Assembly: GCF_033807715.1 (NCBI RefSeq)
Contig: NC_084607.1
Span: 12,418,441 to 12,482,440 of the forward strand
Origin: Cololabis saira
Lineage: Eukaryota > Chordata > Actinopteri > Beloniformes > Belonidae
Length of the DNA: 64,000 nt
Direction of reading: 5' to 3'
Part shown: in pieces, positions 53,863-64,000 of the stretch
Layout: every line of letters begins with the position of its first letter
Numbering within the stretch: the first letter of the stretch is position 1
Program-made: the position numbers and the translations under genes
The notes under the pieces: model-generated
Told to the model about the DNA's origin: nothing
Seen by the model: only the letters and a program-made list of their open reading frames with translations
Databases searched by the model: none

Positions 53863-56313
53863 CTAATATTTGTCATCCATGTTGGAGGTTAATATCGACA
53901 TAGTGGCACATGCTGTGCCACTCTGACCAGAACTGAGTGGACCCCTGTCAAACCCTTCTGGTTTAACTACCCAGTTGAAACACTGGTGATGATTTAAACC
54001 ATACTTATACGTGTAACATTTGCCACAGTCCACACAGCTGTAAGGTTTTTCGCCGGTGTGTGTTCGAAGATGGATGTTCAAAGAGCTTTTCTGGGAAAAG
54101 CTCTTGCCGCAGTCTGGGCAGCTGTATGGTTTTTCGCCCGAGTGCACTCGCTGGTGCAGTTTCAGGTACGTTTTTTGAGCAAAGCGTTTACCGCAGACGG
54201 AGCAGCTGAATGGTTTTTCACCGGAGTGTCGCCTAATGTGAACTTTCAAACTGCTCAAGTAGTTGAAGACCTTTCCACAAAATAAACACTCAAACCGCTT
54301 TGTTGGTTTCGCGTTCTGAAAGGCCAGTTCTTTGGTTGTGTTCAGGTGGAGGCCATTGGTGTAGTTCGAGTTTCCCACAGCGGCTGCAGGCGAGTTTATG
54401 TTTTCAACCATTGTGCTCATTGCTGCATCATCTATTAGCCTGTCCATTATTGTCGGCTGTGCACGTTGTTGTATTTGACTTTCAGATGTCATGGGGAAGT
54501 TGGTTAATTCCCCTGTGTGGAGCTGCAGGTCATTAACAGATCTGTGCAGCGTGCAGTCATCCTCAAACATCCCAACAACTGCAGAATGAAAAGAAATACA
54601 GGCACAAGATATAATCATAATTACAGTTTATACATAATACAAATAATTGCGTCCTTTTGGCTATAATGAATAATTACGTTTTCTGTTATCGGTGTGCCTC
54701 ATCTGTTGGCTAATAGGATGATCATCATATGTCTCCTCCTTGATAAAGACAAGATCAGGTTCTCCTCCCATCATGTCAATTGCCTACCAAACAGTACAGG
54801 GAAAAACAGCTATGAACACAACAATCATTTTTACAGCCACTGACTCAATAGCATATCTAAATCTGGATGACCTGTGCTCCTGCATTTGTCATAATAGAAG
54901 TATCCGCTGGTTCTCTTGCTTGAGGAGGCAGCCTGTCTTCCCTCCACAGATCCATGCACCAGTCCTTTCCAAATACCCCCTCAATGGCTGGAACAGACTG
55001 GTGCTGATCTACAAGAGATGAGAGAGAGAAATAAAGAAAACAACATTGAACTCGAGTTAGTTGGCTGTAGTCGCAAGCACAATAGACCAGTGGTCAGCAA
55101 CCACTTTAGCGCCGCCCTAGCAGCTCCCTGGAGCTTTTTCCAAAATGTTTGACCTTTTTTTTCTTCTCTTTTTTCTTCTTTTTTTCCTTTTTTCTCTTCT
55201 TTTTTTGTTCCTTTTTTGTTCTTTTTTTCCTTTCCTTTTTTTCCCTTTTATTCTTCCTTTTTAATCTCGACATTTTGCCTTTTTTCTCTGAAGTTTTGAA
55301 TTTTTTCTCAACATTTTGACTTTTTTCTCAAGATTGTACTTCAACATTAATCTCGACATTTCAACTTTTTTCTCGAAATTTCAACTTTTTTCGAAAGATT
55401 GTACTTCAACATTAATCTTGACATTTCGACCTTTTTCTCGACATTTCAACCTTTTTCTCGACATTTTGACTTTTTTCTCGACATTTCGATTTTTTTCTCA
55501 AAGTGCATAATGAATCTTCCCCCAGTTATAACTATAGATATACTATAAATACATGCAGCATGTGTTGCCTTCATTCTAAGGCTTAGACCTTTCATTCTTT
55601 TGCGGCTCCAGACATATTTGACATATATTTTTGTTTGGACCAAAAACACATATTTGTTTTTGGTCCAATATGGCTTTTTTTTCTCCCTTTTTTCCGTTTT
55701 TTCTCCTTTTGTTTCTTTTTTATTGTTCTTTCTTTTTTGTTCCTTTTTTCTTCCCTTTTTTAATTTCGTCTTTTTTCTCAAAGTTTTTAATTTTTTCTCA
55801 ACATTTCGACTTTTTTATCAAGATTGTACTTCAACATTAATCTTGACATTTCGACCTTTTTCTCGACATTTCAACCTTTTTCTCGACATTTTGACTTTTT
55901 TCTCGACATTTCGATTTTTTTCTCAAAGTGCATAATGAATCTTCCCCCAGTTATAACTATAGATATACTATAGATACATGCAGCATGTGTTGCCTTCATT
56001 CTAAGGCTTAGACCTTTCATTATTTTGCGGCTCCAGACATATTTGACATATATTTTTGTTTGGACCAAAAACACATATTTGTTTTTGGTCCAATATGGCT
56101 TTTTTTTCTCCCTTTTTTCCGTTTTTTCTCCTTTTGTTTCTTTTTTATTGTTCTTTCTTTTTTGTTCCTTTTTTCTTCCCTTTTTTAATTTCGTCTTTTT
56201 TCTCAAAGTTTTTAATTTTTTCTCAACATTTCGACTTTTTTATCAAGATTGTACTTCAACATTAATCTTGACATTTCTCGAAGTGCATAATAAAAAAATT
56301 AAAAAAAAAAAAG

Positions 56314-56347
<34 letters not shown>

Positions 56348-59300
56348 TTATAACTAACACAGATACATGCAGCATGTGTTGCCTTCATTCTAAGGCTTAG
56401 ACAAGACCTTTCATTTTTTTGCGGCTCCAGACATATTTGACATATTTTGTTTGGACGAAAAACACATATTTGTTTTTGGTCCAATATGGGTTTTTTTCCC
56501 CTTTTTTCTTCTTTTGTTTCTTTTTTATTGTTCTTTCTTTTTTGACTTTTGACTTTTTTCTCAAAGTTTCGACTTTTTTCTCGACATTTCGATTTTTTTC
56601 TCAAGATTGTACTTCAACATTAATCTTGACATTTCGACTTTTTTCTCGACATTGACCTTTTTCTCAACATTTCGACCTTTTTCTCGACATTTTGACTTTT
56701 TTCTCAAAGTGCATAATGAAAAAAAAATCTGCCCCCAGTTATAACTAATACAGATACATGCAGCATGTGTTGCCTTCATTCTAAGGCTTAGACAAGACCT
56801 TTCATTTTTTTGCGGCTCCAGACATATTTGACATATATTTTTGTTTGGACCAAAAACACATATATGAATATGGCTTTTTTTTCCCTTTTTTTTTCCTTTT
56901 TTTCTCTTTTGTTTCTTTTTTCTCTTTTGTTTCTTTTTTCTTGTTCTTTCTTTTTTGTTCCTTTTTTCTTTCCTTTTTTTCTCTTTTTTTCTTCCTTTTT
57001 CCTTTCCTTTTTAATTTCGACTTTTTTCTTGAAATTTTGACTTTTTTCTCAACATTTCAACTTTTCTCAACATTTCGACTTTTTTCTCAAGACTGTACTT
57101 CAACATTAATCTTGACATTTCGACCTGTTTCTCGAAATTTCGACCTTTTTCTCGACATTTCGACTTTTTTCTTGAAGTGCATAATGAAAAAAAATCGTTT
57201 TTTTCCTTTTTTTCTCTTTTTTTCTTTTTTGTTCTTTCTTTTTTGTTCCCTTTTCCTTTCCTTTTTAATCTCGACATTTTGACTTTTTCTTGAAATTTTG
57301 ACTTTTTTCTCAAACTTTGAATTTTTTCTCGACATTTCGACTTTTTTCTCAAAATTTCGACTTTTTTCTTGAAGTGCATAATGAAAAAAAATCTTTTTTT
57401 TCCTTTTTTTCTCTCTTTTTTGTTCCTTTTTTCTCTTTTTTTTATTCCCTTTTCCTTTCCTTTTTAATCTCGACATTTTGACTTTTTCTCAAAATTTTGA
57501 CTTTTTTCTCGAACTTTGAATTTTTTTTCAACATTTTGACTTTTTTCTCAACATTTTGACTTCTCCTCGACATTTCGACTTTTTTCTCAAGATTGTACTT
57601 CAACATTAATCTCGACATTTCGACTTTTTTCTCAACATTTCGACTTCTCCTCGACATTTCGACTTTTTTCTCAAGATTGTACTTCAACATTAATCTCGAC
57701 ATTTCGACTTTTTTCTCGACATTTCGACTTTTTTCTCAAGATTGTACTTCAACATTAATTTTGACATCATCAGCATGTGTTGCCTTCATTCTAAGGCTTA
57801 GACAGGACCTTTCATTTTTTTGCGGCTCCAGACATATTTGACATATATTTTTGTTTGGACCAAAAACACATATATTTGTGTTTTTGGTCCAATATGGCTT
57901 TTTGTTCCTTTTTTCTTCTTTTTTTTTCCTTTTTTCTCTTTTTTTCTTCCTTTTTCCTTTTAATTTCGACTTTTTTCTCGACATTTCGACTTTTTTCCTC
58001 AAGATTGTACTTCAACATTAATCTTGACATTTTGACTTTTTTCTCGACATTTCAACCTTTTTCTCGACATTTCAACCTTTTTCTCAACATTTCGACTTTT
58101 TTCTCGAAGTGCATAATAAAAAAATCTCCCCCCAGTTATAACTAATATATACAGTTATAAATACATGCAGCATGTGTTGCCTTCATTCTAAGGCTTAGAC
58201 AAGACCTTTCATTTTTTTTTCAGCTCCAGACATATTTGACATATATTTTTGTTTGGACCAAAAACACATACATTTGTGTTTTTGGTCCTCTTTTTTTGTC
58301 TCTTTCAACATTTTGGGTTTCCGACCCCTGCAATAGAACATTGTTATCTTGTAGTCTGCACAGACACAATGGTCTATTAGAGCCCTGTGTGCAGCTGTCT
58401 GACCTGGGGGCTGCCGGAGGCTGACGCCGCTGTTGACGGGGTAGGACTGCGCCTCCCTGGCCGCTCTCAGCTGCACCTCCAGCGAGTAGCAGCGCTTCTT
58501 CAGCGCCTCATTCTCCGTCTTGTGAACATTAATCTCGACATTTCGACTTTTTTCTCGACATTTAGACTTTTTTCTCGAAATTTCGACTTCAACATTAATC
58601 TTGACATTTCAACTTTTTTCTCGACATTTCGACTTTTTTCTCAACATTTCGACTTTTTTTTCGACATTTCGACTTTTTTCTCAAGGTTGTACTTCAACAT
58701 TAATCTCGACATTTCGACTTTTTTCTCAAGATTGTACTTCAACATTAATCTCGACATTTCAACCTTTTTCTCGACATTTCAACCTTTTTCTCGACATTTC
58801 GACTTTTTTCTCGACATTTCAACCTTTTTCTTGACATTTTTACCTTTTTCTTGACATTTCGACTTTTTTCTCGAAGTGCATAATGGGAAAAAAATCTTTT
58901 TTTTCCTTTTTTTCTTTTCTTTTTTTGTTCCTTTTTTCTTCCTTGTTCCTTCTGTTTTTTCCTTTTTTTTAATTCCTTTTTCCTTTCCTTTTTAATCTCG
59001 ACATTTCGACTTTTTCTCGAAATTTTGACTTTTTTCTTGAACTTTGAATTTTTCCTCAACATTTTGACTTTTTTCTCAAGATTGTACTTCAACATTAATC
59101 TTGACATTTCGACTTTTTTCTCGACATTTCGACCTTTTTCTCGACATTTCGACCTTTTTCTCGACATTTCGACCAAGTGCATAATAAAAAAAAAAAATCT
59201 TCCCCCAGTTATAACTAATATATACAGTTATAAATACATTCAGCGTGTTGCCTTCATTCTAAGGCTTAGACAAGACCTTTCATTTTTTTGTGGCTCCAGA

Positions 59301-59727
59301 CACATTTGACATATATTTTTGTTTGGACCAAAAACACATATATTTGTGTTTTTGGTCCAATCTCTTTCAACATTTTGTGTTTCCGACCCCTGCAATAGAA
59401 CACCGTTATCTGTATCTTGTCTGCACAGACACAATGGTCTATTAGAGCCTTGTGTGCAGCTGTCTGACCTGGAGGCTGCCGGAGGCTGACGCCGCTGTTG
59501 ACGGGGTAGGACTGCGCCTCCCTGGCCGCTCTCAGCTGCACCTCCAGCGAGAAGCAGCGCTTCTTCAGCGCCTCGTTCTCCGTCTTGTGAAGGGAGATCT
59601 CGGTGCGAAGGACGGACGAGCATTCATCGGCGAGATTGCCGATCTCCAGCACCGCCGTCTTGGTTAATTTGTCCAGGATCGCGGCCATCTGCGACCGAAA
59701 CCCCCGGTTTGCAGTGTCGCACATCAT
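53863..59727 (-). CDS. C2H2 zinc-finger protein 2 of the cluster
   Basis: Four coding exons on the minus strand: 59469-59727, 54872-55008, 54678-54783, 53863-54578; 1218 nt, 405 aa. Exon borders have the same phases as zinc-finger gene 1. Exon 1 encodes the helical N-terminus (MAAILDKLTKTAVLEIGNLA; heptads to about residue 70). Exon 2 has IEGVFGKDWCMDLWRE, exon 3 VFIKEE (SUMO-type), exon 4 three standard C2H2 fingers with SGEKP/TGEKP linkers and a fourth lacking its last His (ends HHQC). The start is taken at the first of two adjacent ATGs (59727); the next internal Met (QMAAIL) is an alternative. Intron 1 is 4.46 kb, almost all satellite-like repeat, and holds a partial copy of exon 1. Confidence 0.83.
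55380..56230. repeat. Two nearly identical tandem units of about 425 bp
   Basis: The unit at about 55380-55804 recurs at about 55805-56230 with very few differences, the freshest duplication inside the block. Confidence 0.7.
58391..58519 (-). pseudogene. Duplicated 3' part of zinc-finger gene 2 exon 1
   Basis: The minus strand encodes the end of the helical N-terminus (KTENEALKKRCYSLEVQLRA and on to RQPP) with the same donor GTCAGA, one residue changed from exon 1 (Phe to Tyr). It lacks the start codon and first half. At 58519-58521 the exon sequence joins directly to satellite repeat with about 2 bases of shared sequence. Without an acceptor tract it is unlikely to be spliced in. Confidence 0.75.
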
Positions 59728-59920
59728 ATCGTCAGAAACAACCCCAGGATTTCGTGATTTATTTTGGCTCACTTCCCACCGTTGGCAACGTTTGGCTATT
59801 TTCATCAAATATGTGATGCAGCTGTCCCGCAAGGGGTTATGGGAAACTGTACACTCGGAATTACCATTTACGAGGAGCAGTGAAGGCAACACTTTAACGC
59901 AGATATCAGAGCTGTGGATG

Positions 59921-60033
59921 AAGCCTGAATTATTGTTCTGCGTTAAATCGACGCACAGCCTACGGCGTAGGTAACGCGGCGACACGCTCCGTAGGCTCTG
60001 CGTTGGTGTAACGCGGAACCATAAATCAGCCTT
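59921..60033. mobile_element. Palindromic MITE, copy E
   Basis: Starts AAGCCTGAATTATTGTTCTG, ends ACCATAAATCAGCCTT; shortest of the five copies. It lies about 190 bp upstream of the start codon of zinc-finger gene 2. Confidence 0.75.
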
Positions 60034-60629
60034 TAAACCATAAACCATGGATGGTTTATCCACCGCTCCGGCAAATATTAATATTATATTAGGCCCTGAA
60101 AAAACAAACGCAACCTTTTACCATGATGTTACTCTGAAATAATTATACAGATTTTATTATTATGAATGTATATATAACACAGTTCCTTTTGTAGCAGCAG
60201 CTGTTATCAACATAGATATATATAAAGGCCTTTATATATATCTATGGTTATCAACCCCACTGCTATGTATTGGATTAAAATAGCAACCCTAATGGTAAAA
60301 AAAGAATGTGTTGCTGCATTATTTCTGGATAATTTCAGAAATATTTTGATTTGTTTAATTAAATTGTATTTTATTTTGATATGAAAGTATACAGTCTAGT
60401 GTAAGAAATATCAGTAATGTTTATTGTCTAATAGTGATATTTTTTAAAATGACTGTAAAACTTTTCTTATAACTCACGATAAATATAATTGGGATCAATA
60501 TTAACACTGTTCATACTCCTTAAATGGAAAAAAAAAAAGATCACAGGCATATTGATAACTAATAATAAACATCTAAACCAGACATAATTACTGCCATCTA
60601 GTGGTAATCATGCGGAACTACAATACTAG

Positions 60630-60718
<89 letters not shown>

Positions 60719-61186
60719 CAGAAGTTATAAAACAAGAATACATTTCCAAGAAGGATTTGACCAAAAATAATTTTATTTTAGTTTGCAAGAAGGCTTTAAT
60801 GTGCTTATGTAGTTGTAGTAAGTCAAGAATTGTTCATCCAGAGACTGGATACAAACACTGTTCTTATCCAAGGATTTCTCAGGCGGACATTTAATATGTT
60901 CAGTTAAAGTTCACAAGCGTCATTCATGCCACGTAATAGTAGAAATAAGTTGTTTTTTTTAATAAAGAAACGCAACATTAGTGGTGGGTAGTTTGCATGG
61001 GGAATTATTGTTATGTAGACTTAAGAAAAGGTACACAGGGAAGAAAACTATTCTTGTCTGACATTTTCTGCGTATTTGAACATCTGGAGGTATAAATATA
61101 ACTGACAATACTCACATCAGGGGTAAAGATACTCAATTTACCAAGAAAATTTAAACCAAAGGTTAAATTTGATGATTGTTGCACTT
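60034..61186. other. Intergenic between zinc-finger genes 2 and 3
   Basis: AT-rich. Contains a compound CTAT/AT microsatellite and a minus-strand AATAAA at 60772-60777 that may serve zinc-finger gene 3. No other gene. Confidence 0.4.
60631..60717. repeat. (CTAT)n(AT)n microsatellite
   Basis: About ten CTAT units running into about twenty AT units. Confidence 0.95.
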
Positions 61187-62241
61187 CTAAGATGTTCCAT
61201 CAATGAATGTCCCACTAAATGCTGGTGTGCCAGATTCACTACTGTAAATATTCAAACTAGGATCTAGATGTACAGCAAAGTGTTTTTTCAGATTACAGTT
61301 CTTTGTAAAACCTTTGCCACATTTGATACAAACAAAAGGTTTTTCTCCCGTGTGTGTGCGCTGATGCATATCGAGGGTGCATTTCTGAATAAAGCCCTTT
61401 CCGCAAATGGGACAGCGATATGGCTTTTCCCCAGTGTGTGTGCGCTGGTGTGTGTACAAGTGGCCTTTTTGGGCGTATCGCTTTCCACACAGCGTGCATC
61501 TAAAAGGCTTCTCCCCTGTGTGACTTCTCTGGTGGATTTCCAGCTGACTAAAGCATCTGAAATTCTTGCCACACTGCAAGCAGCCAAACCTCTTAGCAAC
61601 AGAGTTTCTGCAACTGTGAAGCTTCATATGCCTGAGAACATTTAAGCTTTGGGAGGCAATATTTTGAACCAATCTTTTTCCATCTTCTAGGTTAGTGTCT
61701 CCAGGTGTTAGTTGTGGATTCCAGCGTGGTTCGTCCACCCTCGGTTCAGGGAGAGACGGTTGGCTCCGAGTCACAAAGCCATCAGGGAATAAAGGCTGCT
61801 GATGCTCCGTGCTATTGGTGAATAGAGGCTGCTGGTGTTCTGCAATGGGTTTGGTGTGTTGCATCACTTCCGGATCCTGCATATCCGGAACTACTTCCCC
61901 TCCTGTTGATGGAAGTGAAACTTGTCAACATTTAAAAAAAATAATTTATTCCAATGATTCCAGTAAAGGCCACAAGATTTTTTTTTTCTTAGCACAATTT
62001 TATTGAGCATGAAGACAATAACATAAGTATCATGACCAAAAGGGGGAAAATGCTTACTTCTGGACAGTCAGTAAGCATTTTCTATTTGGTAACAAGAAAT
62101 GTATTGGACTCATCACAACCTAAAAATGCAATACTCACCGTTTCTACTTATCCCATCTTGTTTAATGTTTTCATTATCTGCCTCTGGTGGCTCCTCCTTT
62201 ACCAATATCATTTCAGGCGGCTCTTTCGGTGGATTTCGAAG
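61187..62241 (-). CDS. C2H2 zinc-finger protein 3 of the cluster, 5' end outside window
   Basis: Two exons seen on the minus strand: 62139-62241 (phase 0 to 1; encodes PPEMILVKEEPPEA, a SUMO-type VKEE) and 61187-61902 (716 nt, the same length as the finger exon of zinc-finger gene 2). The finger exon has a Gln/Pro-rich lead and four intact C2H2 fingers with TGEKP linkers, then a Ser/Thr-rich tail. By analogy with genes 1 and 2, the coiled-coil and FGKDW exons should lie to the right. I do not find them before 64000, so the gene is incomplete here. Confidence 0.82.
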
Positions 62242-62415
62242 CTAATTATTAAAAATAAAAATAAATAAAAAATACAAATTTAAAAAGGACACACCAATTG
62301 CACCTTACAAATGCAGAACGGGGTAACACAGCTACTACTTATTCCTGTGCTCTTCCAAAATTCTTAAAAGTTTGAGCTGAATCTATCAAATTATATGTAA
62401 ACAGATAATATACAG

Positions 62416-62755
62416 TTAAAGGAGCTTGAGGCAAGAATAAGAAATGAGACTCATTAGCGCTACGACGACTGTCGGGGGTACTGCAGCCAACAGCGAAGCC
62501 GGCACGGGAGAACGGGGAGAACGCGCATGCTGCGTCATTTGATGTCACATCCGCAGGACAGCGCGGGAAATTCCGGTCCGGAATTGCAGCACATTTTGCA
62601 GCACACAGCCTGTTCAAGGCAACGGAGAAATATGCTAGAGGGCTCATTCGTTTTGGTTTGGAACGCTTCATCTGACATTATTACTAGAAAACTTAAAACG
62701 TATACGCATTTTTTTTTCATAAATCCTGCCTCAATCCTGCCTCATGCTCCTTTAA
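62416..62755. mobile_element. MITE with TTAAAGGAGC ends
   Basis: Inverted ends TTAAAGGAGCTTGAGGCA and TGCCTCATGCTCCTTTAA (one mismatch); a CpG-rich inner part (62455-62580). The 110-aa minus-strand frame across it is not a gene. It lies in the intron upstream of zinc-finger gene 3 exon 62139-62241. Confidence 0.75.
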
Positions 62756-62909
62756 GACAGATGCTCTATATTAGCAATACATTTTGATTGGCAGTTGGGA
62801 GTTTCCATGGTGATACATTTTGAGAGGCAATAGAGATTTCCACGGTGACTCATATTGAGAGTGCAACACAAGTTATTCCCACACACATCAGTGTAACTCT
62901 TGTGTTGGA

Positions 62910-64000
62910 CAGTGGGGCAAAAAAGTATTTAGTCAGCCACCAATTGTGCAAGTTCTCCCACTTAAAAAGATGAGAGAGGCCTTTTATTTTCAACATAGGT
63001 TCACTTCAACTATGAGAGACGGAATGGGAGGAAAGAATCCAGGAAATCACATTGTAGGATTTTTACTGAATTAATTGGTAAATTCCTCTGTAAAATAAGT
63101 ACTTGGTCACTTACAAAGAACTAAGATTTCTGGCTTTCACAGACCTGTAACTTCTACTTTTAAGAGGCTCCTCTGTCCTCCACTCGTTTTAATCCACCTG
63201 TATTAATGTCACCTGTTTTAACTGGTTATCAGTATAAAAGGACGTGAGAAACAAAATTGTAGACCTGCACCAGGCTGGGGAGACTGAATCTGCAATAGTT
63301 AAGCAGCTCTGTGTGAAGAAATCCACTGTGGGAGCAATTATTAGAAAATTGAAGACATACAAGACCACTGATAATCTCCCTCGATCTGGGGCTCCATACT
63401 AGATCTCATCCCGTGGGGTAAAAACGATCACAAGAACGATGAATACAAATCTCAGAATAAAAACACGGGGGGACCTAGTGAATGACCTGCAGAGAGCTGG
63501 GACCAGAGTAACAAAGGTTCCATCAGTAACACACTACGCTGCCAGGGACTCAATACTGCAGTGCCAGACGTGTTGCCCTACTTAAGCCAGTACATGTCCA
63601 GGCCCGTCTGAAGTTTGCTAGAGAGCATGTGGATGATGCAGAAGAGGATTGGGAGAATGTTATATGGTCAGATGAAACCAAATTAGAACTTTTTGGTAGA
63701 AACACAACTTGTCATGTTTGGAGGAGAAAGAAAGCTGAGTTGCATCTAAAGAACACCACACCTACTGTGAAGCATGGGGGTGGAAACATCATGCTTTGGG
63801 GATGTTTTTCTGCAAAGGGACCAAGACGACTGATCTGTGTAAGGGAAAGGATGAATGGGGCCATGTATCGTGAGATTTTGAGTGAAAACCTCCTTCCATC
63901 AGCAAGGGCATTGAAGATGAAACATGGCTGGGACTTTCAGCATGACATGATCCCAAACACATCGCCCGGGCAACGAAGGAGTGGCTTCGTAAGACACATG
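62910..64000 (+). mobile_element. Tc1-like element, second copy, cut by window end
   Basis: Starts CAGTGGGGCAAAAAAGTATT. The transposase reads forward: helix-turn-helix ([20 protein letters not shown]), the DD-type core [11 protein letters not shown] and [17 protein letters not shown]. In-frame stops (after GAPY, for example) and frameshifts make it inactive. Same family as 34668-36017. The right end lies outside. Confidence 0.85.

Larger units (their letters stand above)
55088..59392. mobile_element. hAT-bounded block filled with TTTTTCTCGACATTTCGAC-type repeats
   Basis: The left end CAGTGGTCAGCAACC and right end GGGTTTCCGACCCCTG (58330; repeated at 59392) are hAT-like. The left flank CAATAGAC (55080-55087) and right flanks CAATAGAA (58331 and 59393) match at 7 of 8 as a target duplication. 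In between are dozens of about 20-bp units on a strongly T/C-rich + strand, and seven copies of a GCGGCTCCAGACATATTTG block (about 55602, 56026, 56421, 56812, 57822, 58221, 59290). Each block is followed by a GGACCAAAAACACATA hairpin. The many long open frames here are repeat translation. Confidence 0.75.

Noticed and set aside
55446..59182. Many 70-155 codon open frames rich in Lys/Arg or Phe/Ser
   Set aside because: They are translations of the short tandem repeat on both strands and recur with the repeat period; not genes.
62339..62671. 110-codon minus-strand frame as a 5' exon of zinc-finger gene 3
   Set aside because: It overlaps a MITE with clear inverted ends and lacks the FGKDW or coiled-coil features expected of those exons.

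Overview
The window is nuclear DNA from a ray-finned (teleost) fish. The evidence is split vertebrate genes with GT-AG introns, a TRIM gene and C2H2 zinc-finger genes of the fish-expanded kinds, and a dense load of Tc1, hAT and L1-type transposons. I cannot name the species. All products and element families are assigned by reading the translations and repeat ends by eye; no search was run.

Left part (1-24,060): roughly 7.5 kb of mostly non-coding DNA with transposon fragments, then an adhesion GPCR with four EGF-type modules (adgre5/CD97-like, 19 coding exons, + strand, 7585-19242). Its first intron carries a full-length L1-type retrotransposon with both ORFs open, inserted antisense. Next comes a prostaglandin E receptor EP1-like gene (ptger1, 2 coding exons, +). 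Middle (24,380-38,900): a fatty-acid transport protein gene (slc27a1, 12 coding exons, +), whose introns are packed with non-autonomous hAT and foldback elements. It is tail-to-tail with a TRIM35-like E3 ligase gene (6 coding exons, -), whose introns hold a Tc1-in-Tc1 nest and an hAT element.

Right part (41,160-64,000): vac14, the scaffold of the PIKfyve complex (-), here in only two coding exons, then three related C2H2 zinc-finger genes (one +, two -; the last is cut by the window edge). They share one four-exon plan: a coiled-coil exon, an exon with an FGKDW motif, an exon with a VKEE/IKEE motif, then the finger exon. Intron 1 of the second zinc-finger gene is a 4.3 kb hAT-bounded block of about 20-bp TTTTTCTCGACATTTCGAC-type repeats, within which part of exon 1 has been duplicated.

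The genes do not form one pathway. adgre5 and ptger1 are also near each other on human 19p13, with SLC27A1 on the same arm, so the left half looks like an old vertebrate linkage group. What stands out most is how transposons have shaped these genes: elements nested in each other, exact target-site duplications that allow ends to be called to the base, a LINE tail at a splice acceptor (vac14), an L1 placed 40 bp upstream of an exon (adgre5), and five copies of one palindromic MITE.
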